A stretch of DNA of 64,000 nucleotides from Straminergon stramineum (taxonomy: Eukaryota > Streptophyta > Bryopsida > Hypnales > Calliergonaceae), in NCBI GenBank assembly GCA_963920665.1, contig OY987267.1:25048001-25112000 (forward strand), written 5' to 3'. The first letter of the stretch is position 1, and every line of letters starts with the position of its first letter. This document shows positions 46,703 to 58,374 of this stretch, one piece after another. Position numbers and translations under genes: made by a program. The notes beneath the pieces are model-generated. The model saw only the letters and a program-made list of their open reading frames with translations, was not told the origin of the DNA and did not search any database.

Positions 46703-49700
46703 TATATTTGTCATCTACCGACTCTTTTTTTTTTTTTTTTAATCTAAAACTTTTTTTTCTTTTTTTCTTTTTTTCAACAAACAAATGAATCGGAATTCTG
46801 TACAGTAGTAAGGGGGCACAATATCATTTAAGCGTGCCAGCACTTGCATGGGGTACACTTACAGGCTTGGAAGATCTGAAACTAACTGACAAGCTTAACT
46901 TACTTATTTTGTAACGTAACTTAAGCTTAGTGCATGACGTAGAATGTTGTCTGCAAATCCACTTGACTGTCCCAAATGTCAGTTCTGCAATGAACTAAGC
47001 TTCCTGGTATCTGCTTCTGTCATTTGGGCCTTCTGTTTTATTTCGAAGTTATAACTCTGAAGTGCGTATGAAAAACACATCACAAGTATTGTATTATTTG
47101 GATTCTGACACATGGAGCTTCTAATTGCACTAATTCTTTCAATTTTTGGATTTTTTCAAAATTTTTAGATGAAGTAGAAATATATCTTGTCAAACTTCAT
47201 TTTCTTAGTTTTAATCAATTATCAAGATTGGTTATATTGAAAGTTATAATCAAGGTTGACCAAGGTGCATCCCATTTGTAAAAAATTTAATCAAAAATTT
47301 AATTAGGGGATAAAGTTGCATTGATAAGCCATACCAAATGACTTTAATGAACTAGAGACCCTTGAACGTTTGAAAGATCCTTTGAGGAAATAATGGAAAC
47401 AAATTGTGCATTAACTTACATTTCTTGGAAGTTTGAATGCAAGACTCCATAATCCATATGATGAGTGGGTTTTTAGACTTTTGAAAGAAGTATAATCCAA
47501 CAATGCAAGGAATACATTGGCCTCTGAATTGCAATTTTTATTTCACCTATATAGCAATATATAGTAGCACAAAACATTCGACACTATCAAGTCTTTGAGG
47601 GTTTCATAAATGTTTTTTGTGAAATTCCACCACTTGAACATAAGTTAGGATTATTGGGTCACTTTTCATTAAGATCCTACAATTAGGACATACTCATTAA
47701 CTTTTAAAGCCATTGTTTGATGCAAGTGAAGCTAATTGGATAATCATGGAGTTGAACCATCTTCCAGAGCACTTCACCACTCTTTACATGAAGATATTGG
47801 GAAGTTTCTTAAGCATTTTCATCTTTGAAAATGATCAAAATAAAAAAACATGGAGAATGAAAGGCTCTTTGAAAAACATTCAACACTTAAAGTGAAAGGA
47901 CAAAAGATTCAATGAAAGTTCTCATTTCCAATCTAAAGATATCAATGTAAATTCAATGATTTTCTAGTTGGTGACTAGCATGGATGGAGCTATACTAATT
48001 TGTCATATTATTGAAAGTATAAAATAATTATTGCCAAAAAAAAGTAGTATTACAAATTTTATTGAGTGGAATTCAAATATTATTGTATTTCAACTTGTTT
48101 TAAAACAATCTAGCTTTGTTTGTTTGCAATCACTAATTGAAGGAGATTTCATATGGGACTAGTGTGCCCTATACTGTTGCCACAAACAAAATAGAAGTAA
48201 AAATAATTTTCTAATTTTCTAATTTGTAGTTTTTTTGAAATTCTATATATTTTATGCACAAAGGAGTGCAAGAGTTTTGTTGGAGTGTGAGAGTTTGCAT
48301 TCTTGATATAAATAGAAAGCATTATGTACAAAAGAGTGCAAGGGCTTTGTTTTGTGGTGTTGGACATGCAATCTGGAAAATATGTTTTTTTCAAAATAAA
48401 AAATAACTTAATTTTAATTCAATTTTTTTTCAAATTCATATGAACTTTGAAATTCAATAACTTTCACACCTTAGGTCCAAATGCCTTGACAAAGACCTTG
48501 CACACTTCCTCACGGAGAGCTTTCCAACAATACCAAGAATGTAGCCAAGGGACTTATGATTTCTTAAATCTTGGTGTATCAAACAAAACAAAACAAACAA
48601 ATTTAAGGTATAGATTCTTCTCTCCAAGTATCCTTGAGTGTTAGAAAGGCTTTTAAGGAAATTTTCTTTGTTGCATGAAATCAAAAGTGTTAAAGTTCAA
48701 AGACAATTCATTATCTTTAGTTCGATGACAAAATACTAAAATACTAGACAATAAAAGGCTCCTAGGAAATTTTCAGTACTAAAGACAAGTTATGCAATCC
48801 TCTAAGAATGCAATGAAGTTTGAAGGCAATATAAAAAATAGTGAATTTTTTTATCAAAACAATATTTTTGAATACATTCTACACTTGTTAATTTGTGTAA
48901 TGACAAAGAAATTCAAAACATGTTTGGGTACAATAGATATTTGTGGACTACTATTGATTAACTATCTCTACACTTTTAGATTGTTGTATAACTTCTTATT
49001 ATCAATTTTTTTATGCTAGTAGCTCCTAATAAAGGAAGCTCTAGCATGTGAGCATAGAATCTCAAAACCTAGAGCCTAAGAGTCTATATTATAAACAACT
49101 TCTATGGTTATAAATATCTATATTATAGATACCTATGTTATAATTCCTTTTCATGTTATAGTGTATCTACATAATAAGTATGTATATTATAAACACCTTC
49201 AAATGATTGTAGGTATATACCTACAACTAGGTTCAAGGCTCATAGGCTTACATCTCTACGCACTTACTAGCATTGTTGCTCATACTAATATTAGAGAGCA
49301 CGGTTGTTTGAACAAAGGGTTCCTCAAAGAGAAGAAAGGGTGTGATATTAGAGAAGGTGATACTCCAGAGGTCAAGTGACGTTGCATCTACAGGTGCTTT
49401 TTATCCTAATTTTCAGGATTCAAGTGTTTTCCAAGACTGAGAATTTGTTTGTTTGACAGTAGGAACAGGACCTGCATAATAGATTTCCATTCCGAATATC
49501 AATCTACAGTATTTCTGGAATACTCTTTTTTTAGAAACGTAAAGAAACTGAAATACTGGTCGTCATTTTTCTTAAGTTAACAAATGAAGGAACTCGTTGT
49601 CCTTTTATCTTTATTCTTCATTTTGGGCCCCCAATAAAGAAGGAAAAAACACTGAAATACTCAGTTCTCACGTCATTGGCTGACATACTACATTGCTTTG

Positions 49701-49987
49701 CCCATAATTCTCTGCCATCTTTCTCGAAATAACCTTAATCCCCTTTCACACGGGCACCGTCTATCCCTGTCTCACTTGCCTCGAAGCGGGCACTAAAATG
49801 TACACCGTGGCTACTTTCTACATCGGTTTCAGTGTTCATTAATATATGTGCAGCTGCTTTCAACAGCTTCTCACTCTTCTTGTCGCCGTTTCTGCAGCTC
49901 TTGTAAATCGCTCTCGTTATCGGTTTCCTGTGCATTTTTATTTCACGTCTCTGTTTTGTAAAGAGCTTGCTTGGTTCGGATTAATTA
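46703..49987. other. AT-rich intergenic DNA and glutathione peroxidase upstream region
   Basis: A T18 run with further T-rich tracts lies at about 46724-46775. A short direct repeat (AAAGGAGTGCAAGAGTTTTG near 48259 and AAAAGAGTGCAAGGGCTTTG near 48330) and a low-complexity TATTATAAA(C/T)A-type minisatellite at about 49085-49200 are present. From about 49380 the sequence is less repetitive and should contain the peroxidase promoter and 5' UTR. No other gene is recognised. Confidence 0.45.
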
Positions 49988-50017
49988 TTGTTGTTTGTGG
50001 AGTTCAAACGACGAGTG

Positions 50018-50524
50018 ATGGCGACGTCGGGGAATAGCGCGAGCTCGGTTTATGACTTTGTGGTGAAGGATATTCAAGGGAACGATGTGGAGCTGAGTCG
50101 CTACCGAGGGAAGGTGCTGCTGATCGTGAACGTGGCGTCGCAGTGCGGGTTGACCACCACGAATTACACGGAGCTGGCCGATCTTTACAGCAAGTACAAG
50201 GGCCGGGAGTTCGAGATATTGGCGTTTCCTTGCAATCAATTCGGAGGGCAGGAGCCGGGGACGAACGAGCAGATCCAGGAGTTCGCGTGCACGCGGTTCA
50301 AAGCAGAGTATCCGATCTTTGATAAGATCAATGTGAACGGCTCCCAGGAGGCGCCATTGTACAAGTACTTGAAGTCGCAGAAAGGCGGATGGTTAGGGGA
50401 TAACATTAAGTGGAATTTCGCCAAGTTTCTGGTTGACAAGAACGGAAATGTTGTCGACCGGTATGCACCGACCACTCCTCCTTCGAAGATAGAGAAGTCT
50501 ATCGACAAGTATTTGAGCACTTAG
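50018..50524 (+). CDS. Glutathione peroxidase (plant Cys/thioredoxin-type), intronless, 168 aa
   Basis: This is a complete single-exon gene. The enzyme reduces hydrogen and lipid peroxides; plant members use Cys instead of selenocysteine and usually take electrons from thioredoxin. Visible residues are the peroxidatic Cys43 in NVASQCGLT (a TGC codon, not TGA), Gln78 in [14 protein letters not shown], Trp132 in IKWNFAKF, and the probable resolving Cys91 in [14 protein letters not shown]. Length is that of a mature or cytosolic form, with no transit peptide. An in-frame ATG at 49988 would add ten residues ([10 protein letters not shown]). I prefer 50018, which starts MATSG close to the domain. 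Most plant GPX genes have several introns, so the lack of any is unusual and suggests a retrocopy or intron loss. Codons are GC-richer than the flanks. The 3' end is followed by four diverged tandem copies of itself. Confidence 0.95.
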   Translation: MATSGNSASSVYDFVVKDIQGNDVELSRYRGKVLLIVNVASQCGLTTTNYTELADLYSKYKGREFEILAFPCNQFGGQEPGTNEQIQEFACTRFKAEYPIFDKINVNGSQEAPLYKYLKSQKGGWLGDNIKWNFAKFLVDKNGNVVDRYAPTTPPSKIEKSIDKYLST

Positions 50525-51300
50525 GTGCAGCTATAGTTCGGTTTCTGTTAATTAGCTTAGAGGAGATTAATTGTTTCCGTCCTAATTTTGGACTGGCGAT
50601 TAGTGTCGAGGAGTGTGGTGTTTGGCAATGAAATTCGTGGCTTAATTTCACCGACCATCTCTCCACGAAGATAGAGAAGTCCTTTGAGAAACAATTGAGC
50701 AGTTAAGTTGTAAATTGCTGCAGTTCTGTTGTTGTTAGTATGGCGGAAATTCCGTCCGTCCTTCTTGTTACTTGTAAATTGGAGTGTGATGTTTGCAAAG
50801 AAATTGGAAGTTTCACCGACCATCCCTACTACGAAGATAGAGAAGTCTATTGAAAAGTAATTGAGCAGTAAGTTAGGGTTGTTGCTGCAGTCCTGTTGTT
50901 GTTAGTTTAATTAGCTAGCTTCCGTCCTTTACTTGTACTGTAAATTGGAGTGTAATACTATTCGAAGTATGTTTGCAAGACAATCCGAAGTTTCACCGAC
51001 CTCCTCTCCGATCCTTCTAAGATAGAGAAGTCTATTGAAAAGCCACGGAGCAGTGAGGTGGAGGTTCTTTGTTTAGATGAATTGCTAGGAATTAATTAAT
51101 GAACCGTCTTATTTTGTTATGAAGATCGGAGTAGGATGTTTTGCAACCGAATTCGGAGTTTCTCCGACCACCTCGCCTTCTCTATTGTATAGAGAAGCCT
51201 CTTGAGAAGTTTTTTAATTAGCAGTTAGATGCTGCAGTGAGTTTGATTGTTGTCAGTTTAGAGGAATTGGAGTTGCTTCCGCCCTAGCTACTTTTTGCTG
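50468..51300 (+). repeat. Five-unit tandem array of the peroxidase gene 3' end, about 166-185 bp period
   Basis: The codons for KIEKSIDK and the following 3' UTR recur. The marker AAGATAGAGAAGTC or a variant lies near 50487, 50668, 50834, 51019 and 51188. Each is preceded by TTTC(A/T)CCGACC-like sequence in the copies and followed by GAGCA and a GCTGCAGT-like block. The copies still encode KIEKSFEK, KIEKSIEK and KIEKSIEK, with similarity falling off in the last. Confidence 0.93.
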
Positions 51301-51589
51301 CTGACGGTCGGAGTATGACTCTTGGCAACGAAATACGAAGTTTCAGGCTGGGTTTCGTAGACGTTTCAAGCCATAGGTGTCCATGCACAAGCATGGATAT
51401 TAGCTTCGTGACTGGATTAACTTAGTTGGACAAGCGAGAGCTATGATATGCGCACCAAATACATGGTTCCTTAGTGCAGAACGTGTATCCAGCAGTGAAG
51501 AGATTGGAAGTCAAGTGGAGCCCACCTCTCAGAAGGTGCCAGTCATGCTCGTGCTTCACTCACTGTCCTCTGGGCCATGAAGAACCGTT
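51301..51589. other. Downstream flank of the peroxidase array
   Basis: Short non-repetitive stretch in which no gene is recognised. It separates the array from the TTAA-bounded element. Confidence 0.4.
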
Positions 51590-51593
51590 TTAA

Positions 51594-52559
51594 CCCCTCA
51601 CCGCCGAAGGGGACCAAAAGTGTCCACAGGTCAAATTCAAAAGTGCTGTAACTTTTGCATCCTATGTTAGAATTCAATAAAACTTGTTGAAAATTTTGAG
51701 ATTTCTCTTCTAGTTTGTGTGGTAAAATTTTCAGATCAATCCAAGAGTTACTGAATTTTTGGAAGTCGATTGAAGTTCACAAGTTCAATTTGAGTTTGCC
51801 AAACTGTATTTGATGGCTGTAACTTCAGGGGCTTGTATCCCCTTCATCTAAAGTTTGTTTTCAATATAATTTGTTGGGTTATATTCCCCTTGAAGTCTAA
51901 CTCAGTTATTGTAGTAGAATTTTCATGTCAATCCAAGTTGTTATGAATGTTTGAGAGCAATTTGAAGTTCAAAATTTTGACATTTATGGACTACAGTGAA
52001 CTTCGATGGCTTGTTTCTTCTTCATACAATGTTTGTTTTCAATCATTTCTTTTGGAAAAGTTGCACATACTAGTCTGGTTTGTGTGTAAAAAAATTCATA
52101 TCAATCCAAGAAGTTATGAGTGACTAAGAAGCATTTTAATAGAAGGAGGTTAAATTTTTTATGTTTTTTCTTGCAACTTTTCTTACTATTTTTGACATTT
52201 CAAAGCCATTTTGCAAACACAATGAGTCAATTGAATGATACTTTTTTTCATGAATGTGTTTTAATGTTGATTTTGAATCACTTTATAGTTTAAAGTTTCT
52301 TCACTTGAGTAGATTTAGAGACCAAATTTTGCCTCTAAATGTATTTTTAGGAAAATTTCAGCATCTTTTTTCAACACTAAAACATTATAATCTTGCAATC
52401 TATGTTGTCAAATGACAACAAATTTGATGCACGTCATCTACAATAAGTGCACTACAAGATTGTATGGTTGAGATCTCTATAGCTTAGTCAAATTTATATC
52501 TAAAACACTTCAAAAGAAATGTTGTTTTTGAACTTATTCAAGCCTTAGGTGGTGAGGGG
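51594..52559. mobile_element. TTAA-bounded non-autonomous element (966 bp)
   Basis: TTAA at 51590-51593 is followed by CCCCTCACCGCCGAAGG, and the inverted right end reads CCCCTCACCACCTAAGG before TTAA at 52560-52563. The ends differ at two of 17 positions. A 4 bp TTAA target with CCC/GGG termini is the signature of piggyBac-type elements. No transposase frame is present. The interior is AT-rich with repeated AA(G/C)TT(A/T)TGA(A/G)T and AATCCAAG motifs. Confidence 0.78.
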
Positions 52560-52563
52560 TTAA

Positions 52564-53940
52564 GGTAAGTTAACTTAGCTTAGTTTAGTGCTTGAATTTA
52601 TCCCTTTCTTTTTATTAAGAGATTTTCACACTTGGTGTTAAAGAGTGTTGTTACTAAGGATCTTTAGGATCATAGGAACAAATTTAAACCTATTTCTAGA
52701 CCAAATTCACATTGCAACTATCACCTCTAACACCAAGTGTGAACATACTCTACTAGCAATAAGTTATCCAAGTGTTTGTAATGAGGCCACCTTGTGAGGA
52801 TATGGAAAATTGTACTCCGTATTTAACCTCCACGGATAGGGCTTTTTCCTAAATGTATATTTACACTTGATGTTAGGGGTGATCCTTAGTAACAACACTT
52901 TTTAACACAAGAGTGAAAATACCTATTAGGATAATTGGTATGATGTTTAGAAAAGTATGTGCCAAACCCTTGGATAAAGAATTCAAACCCCCATGACTTC
53001 TACAAGGTGTCCTATTCAACAATACTATCATATACTAAATTAGTATTTGGGATTTTTGTTTTGTTTTACCTACTAATTTCCTTCAATTCTCAAATGGAAC
53101 TATTTTTTCAAATATGGAGTCCAATTATTTTTTCTGTTTTTTCTTCAAAATAGAAATTTATATATTTCTTCATTGGTTATTTGTTGATGTTTTCAAATTG
53201 CAATTGGTTTATTTCCCAATTCTATTGGCTAATGTCGAACTACTTTTTTTTTGTTTTTTTTGTAACATTGCACTAGATAGTGAAATTAGGTTGTCCTTTC
53301 TAATTTTTGGACATTTCACACTACAAATTTTGATTGAAACTATACAAGGATGTAGTAATTTTCATCAATAATCATTGTAGGAACTAAACATTGGTTGATT
53401 CAACTCCCTAATATCAAGAGGAAACTCAAAGAATCACACATACCTCCACATGGAGAAGCGGTGAGTCATGAGGTAACTTTTCTTTTGTAGGTGAGGCAAC
53501 CTAATTGTTAATGCAACCTAATTGCAACCTAATTGTAGGATTTATCAATTTTATTGTTTGGTAAAATTGTAAAAAAAAGAATTTAGAATTAGAGAATTTG
53601 GAATTAAAATCCAATCCGAATTTTTCCTTATTTCTATTGTACATTTCGTAAAAAATAAAATACTCACTTTATGGATATGTTGAAAAACTTGAAGTACCCA
53701 GAACAATGTTGTAGCCTTGTAGGCTGTAACTTAGTACTTGGAGAAAGTTGGTTACAGTGGTGTCAGAGACGGAAGTTCAGTCATGAGTAAGTAGTCCATT
53801 GGTCCGGCGCCCACCATTCCATTGGATGGTCATTGATGTCATTGCCGTGTGTTCACCGCATAACTTATATATCAGAAGGTCCAAAAACAAGAGAACAGAG
53901 CAAATAAAGAAATCCTGTGCATTGAATTTATGTGACAGAG
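52564..53940. other. AT-rich non-coding stretch with a possible retrotransposon primer-binding site
   Basis: No gene is recognised. TTACAGTGGTGTCAGAGAC at 53752-53770 resembles the junction of an LTR end (CA) with a tRNA-Met primer-binding site (canonical TGGTATCAGAGC) with one or two changes. The direct repeat AACCTAATTG near 53500-53535 is trivial. Confidence 0.35.
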
Positions 53941-54895
53941 TAAGGTAAATCAGTCTATGACAGGCAAATTATTCAATGCAGACACCTAGGAAATGATCCA
54001 TTACAATCTTACATCACACCACTGTTTTTTTCAGTGGCTAAAAATCGTCAAAATTCACCCACTGTCTATGTACTTCAATTTTACTATAGGAATTAATTAA
54101 AAGGGTAGAAATTGTATTTTTTCGCCTAATTTCACTATCCACTAATTGTATTTAGCCATTTGGCCTCATGCCAAAACCTCTCATCGCCATTGAGTTAGAT
54201 AAGCACTAGGTTGTAATTGTCTATACTACTCTCATTGTAGTCACACATTCTAAACAAGGGTGCTAAAACTTAGAAATCTACTTTGAAGATGGATATGTTG
54301 CCTCTATGCTTTACTCATCAACATCTATGTATAGCCATAATTCACTAATGTTCATCATTCTACATAGCAAATTTTCTATTTCTCAAGGATGGATAGATAT
54401 AGCCACTTCATCAAAAGTTCATCTAAAATTATCGCCACTACTTAGATAAAGCTAAATCACTAAAAAAAAGTTGCATCACACCATGATAGAATTTTTTAAT
54501 AAATGAGATTAGGACTTCATTAGGTTGGTTAGTGGCCAAAATCAATGCCTTGGGTGTAAATTTATCACAAGAAGTGATTTTTATATTCCTTCATGATGTG
54601 GCCATGTTAGGAAATGTTGTATCCATGTTAAGAAAGATTATGACTAAATTAGGTAGTAAGGTGACTAATATGGATATTGCTTTTGTTTGTTATGAGATAG
54701 TCTAAAGATTGCTTTGGGCCAATCAGGCAATACACTTCAAAAATTCATAACAAAATAATACTTTGTCAAAAAATAAAATATATTTGCTTTCACCCTTTCT
54801 CACATTTGTCTTTGTATGAAAAAAAATTTAAGTTTTTTCAATAATGTCAAGAAGGCAAACCAACCATTTTGCCTGTCATAGGTTGGTATACCTTA
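53941..54895. mobile_element. TAAGGTA-family element (955 bp)
   Basis: The left end is TAAGGTAAATCAGTCTATGA followed by CAGGCAAA. The inverted right end is TAAGGTATACCAACCTATGA followed by CAGGCAAA. That is four mismatches over 28 positions. No transposase is visible. A target-site duplication is not obvious. Confidence 0.75.
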
Positions 54896-55849
54896 TAGAA
54901 AGCAATACATTTCCTATCACCCCCATTTACATCTTGTAGTATGCTTTCTTTTTGTTTACATTCTAATGAGCAATAATTATGACCAAGTTCCTAGTGTAGT
55001 TGTAGCATATTGTGATTGACTACAAGACTCTCAATATTGCAACCACCCCTTGGGCGGAAATAAGAAGGTCTACGTGGCCAATATGGATCGAACAAAATCT
55101 TGAGTTAAAAAAATTCATAGTAATTATGTTTTGAGAAATAAAATTTTGGAAAAATATGGAATCCTTCCAAACTCTACTTTCATATATGGGAAAATTTCCC
55201 CACTCAAGAAACCCATGCTCCATATATGCGTAATTGCTTAAGTGGTAGGAAATGGGTTGCGTGACCTAGTTACAAGACTTATATATGGAAATGAGTCCAA
55301 GATTGAAGCAACCCTTTTATCAAGTGAATGAATGAATGGGTGTTGCAATATATCAACTACACTTGAAATTGCATGAATAAGCTTTATAGCTTGATCAATA
55401 ATTATGCTCTAAAAAATGGACAACAATTTTTGCACATCAATGAAGGACTATGAATCAAAATGCAAGTGGTTCCGTAATTTTTGGACACATTGAGAATTAG
55501 TTACAAATTTCCAAAGATGCAAGATGTAGGGTGCTAAAAGTGTTATATAGGAGATGCCAAAATCCAATTGATGCACATCAAGAAATCACACTAGTAGTAT
55601 TTGAAACATATAGTATCATACAAAAGAAGTTAAAACAATAGAAAGTATATTTAAAACCAACCACTTGTAAGGTTGCCACCTCCATATTTCTATAAATAGA
55701 GCTACACACTTTTCAAAATGGCCCTTAACTCTACCTTACACTTGTCCTTGTAATATGCACCATTTTCGGTATCCTCTCTATTCAATTTCTCTTCAAAAAA
55801 GGGGTCAATTTTGAGGAGGGGGCCATTTTAAGTATGGTTACCTATGATG
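54896..55849. other. AT-rich stretch with a dispersed repeat
   Basis: About 55080-55290 resembles 25820-26040. The minus-strand frame at 55020-55223 falls within this repeat and is not a convincing gene. Nothing else is recognised. Confidence 0.4.
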
Positions 55850-56292
55850 TAAGGTAGACAAGCCTATTACCACCTTGATTTTGAATCTAAGGATCTTGGG
55901 GCCAATTCCAAGAAGGGCACATATTTTTCAGAGGTGTATGCTTGTTTGATGGATCAAACCCAAGTGGAATTATAATTTTCAATTAAAATTGTAATTTTTG
56001 TAAATTTTTGAAGTGGCCAGAAAGCGCCCATAGATTAAAAAGAGTCATAAACATCCCATAAACAACCCATAAACACCAAATTAAGTACTTAATATTCACC
56101 ATTAATGGAGTGACACGTAACCCCTTGTTGTCACAATTTATTTTTATTTTGTCATTAAATGCTCTAATTTTGCCATAAAAATAACGTACTTGGATGTTTT
56201 GGGGACAGAATTGGATCCAAAGTAGGATAATTGAATTGATCTAATCTACTAATAGAATCAAAAAGTGAATGGAATTAGGTTGGTCTACCTTA
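55850..56292. mobile_element. TAAGGTA-family element (443 bp)
   Basis: The left end TAAGGTAGACAAGCCTA and the inverted right end TAAGGTAGACCAACCTA differ at two of 17 positions and share the family terminus. No coding capacity is seen. Confidence 0.7.
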
Positions 56293-58374
56293 GTTTTGGG
56301 GATTGGGCCATGATCTATCTCCAAAGCAATCGTCTTGTATCAAGTAACATGGGTTCAGAAAGTATCCCTCACTAATTGAAAATGGGTCATAATGAATGGG
56401 CAACATAGAAGTAGCAAGCATTTGTTTTTGACTTGTAAACATTGCATAGAAAAATGATGGCCAAATTCTCATTTGTTTTATGATTTTTGTTGTGTGCTAC
56501 ATTCATATATAACATTGTTTATCAATGTATTTTTTGGGGGGGCCTTGTTGTTTCTAGAAGAAGTAAAAGTCCCCAACATAGTTATTTCCCAACTAGCCAA
56601 GGACTCTCTTGTAACTTTCCACTGAGCCAATGAAACTAGTGTTGCAACTTTCTAGCCATCCAATGATTCTTAATAGATTATTATAACTAAGTTCACTCCT
56701 AGGCATCAATTGGGAGCATTATCCCTCTTCTAGAAGAAATAGTTTAGGATTGGTTAACAATGTTATGTTGCCCATTCAATTTTCACCCATCTAAAGGCTA
56801 TATTTTATACCTTGCAACTTCCTATTATGTTTGAACACCATGTGGAGAGAAGTATTGAATTTTAGCACATTAATATTCTTTAGTCAATTTGAATTAACCA
56901 AACTAGACCCTTTTATAGAGGTGACCTCAAGAGTTTGGTCACTTTAAGGCCTTATTACCTTATTAAGAAAATTCTATACACCATGCAAACCTTTAAATAG
57001 TGTCCAAATTGTAAAAAGTGGTTGCTTTCATATCTTTAAAACTTTGGAGTTAACACCTAATGAATGATGCAACCATTTTGTGGGCAAATATCTTTAATTT
57101 TTTTTGAAGTCAATGATATATATAGATCTTTTCTATTTATGATTCATAGCATAATTTTTGTGTATAAAATCCTCATAAAACAAAGAAAGCACATCTTTTA
57201 TATATAGCACATGATCACAACTTTTTCCAAGGAGCAATAGGGATCACATAAATCATTTAGGAATTATAAGAAAAATGAGAAGATGTATCTTGGAGTAGCT
57301 ATCATATTTTATGATTTTGAATAATATAATACAAATTTATATTAGAAGTTATTATGGTAGAATGTGAGCCTCCAAAGTAAACCTCTATTTTTCTTTTAGA
57401 GACAATGTCCTTTAGGATGTTGTTGTAAACCCACTACAAATACCTTCACTGAATAGTTTTTTTTGTTCATAGGGAACCTTTCCTAAGTCACCATTCTTTG
57501 TAGTAAGGGAATCATTTGTATATATTGGCATTGATGTTTTGGGCCTGCAATTTGATTCCTTCAACTACTTATCTTTCAACCACAAGGGTCTATAACCATG
57601 AGGTCAAACTTTAAGATCCTCTACTCTAGATGCTCCATTTTGCCATAGAAAATGAACAATTTTTTTTCAAAGATAAACTTACAGATCTTTTACAAGTCAT
57701 GAAATTCTCATATCTTTTTTTGTGAAAATATGAAAATTATCATGAAATTGTGAAGAAAATTCTTATTAAATACAAGATAAGCTCAAAAAATCTCATTGTA
57801 AGTACATGTTATAGTTACTCAAGGAGGGGCTTTCCACCTCCAACAGTGGTGCATACACACTTTCAAACTTAGACACTGCAATCACAGATGTTCATGCACA
57901 GTACAGGCATGGATTCATGTGTTGAAGTTCATTCCACCAAAACGAGAGATTTGTAACTTCATAACCTTCAGACGTGAAAATTGCATGGCACTACCTTGTC
58001 CAATCAAAGAAATTCGCCACATAATCTTGAAAGGTTACAAAAGTTGAATTAAAGAAATTAGGTTTAAAGCTTCTCATGGAAAACTTTCGAGGTCCAGCAT
58101 GAATCTTTACTAGCTTCTGTGTAATCAGCATCTATGATTATTTTTTTAAGAAACAGTACCTAGAAACGATCTACAGTAGCTACCTTGATAGATCGCTACA
58201 AACAACGAGAACGAGAAGTAACACAATATTGCAATTCCAAGGTTTGGAAAGGCAATCCATGTCTCTTGAATGAGACCATCCTGTAGAGTAAACAAACGGG
58301 TCTCCCGTGCAACAGTGACTTGGTACGTTACCCTTGTATGTATAATTCGCACGCACACTTGAGAATTCAGCAAA
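56293..58374. other. AT-rich intergenic DNA; 3' flank of ALDH7B
   Basis: About 56660-56780 resembles the element at 27471-28236 (shared ATTATAACTAA, CTCCTAGG-like and AACAATGTTATG blocks). The last few hundred bases are probably ALDH7B 3' UTR and flank. No gene is recognised. Confidence 0.4.

Noticed and set aside
49104..49379. 91-codon Ile/Tyr-rich frame
   Set aside because: It is produced largely by the TATTATAAA-type low-complexity tract.
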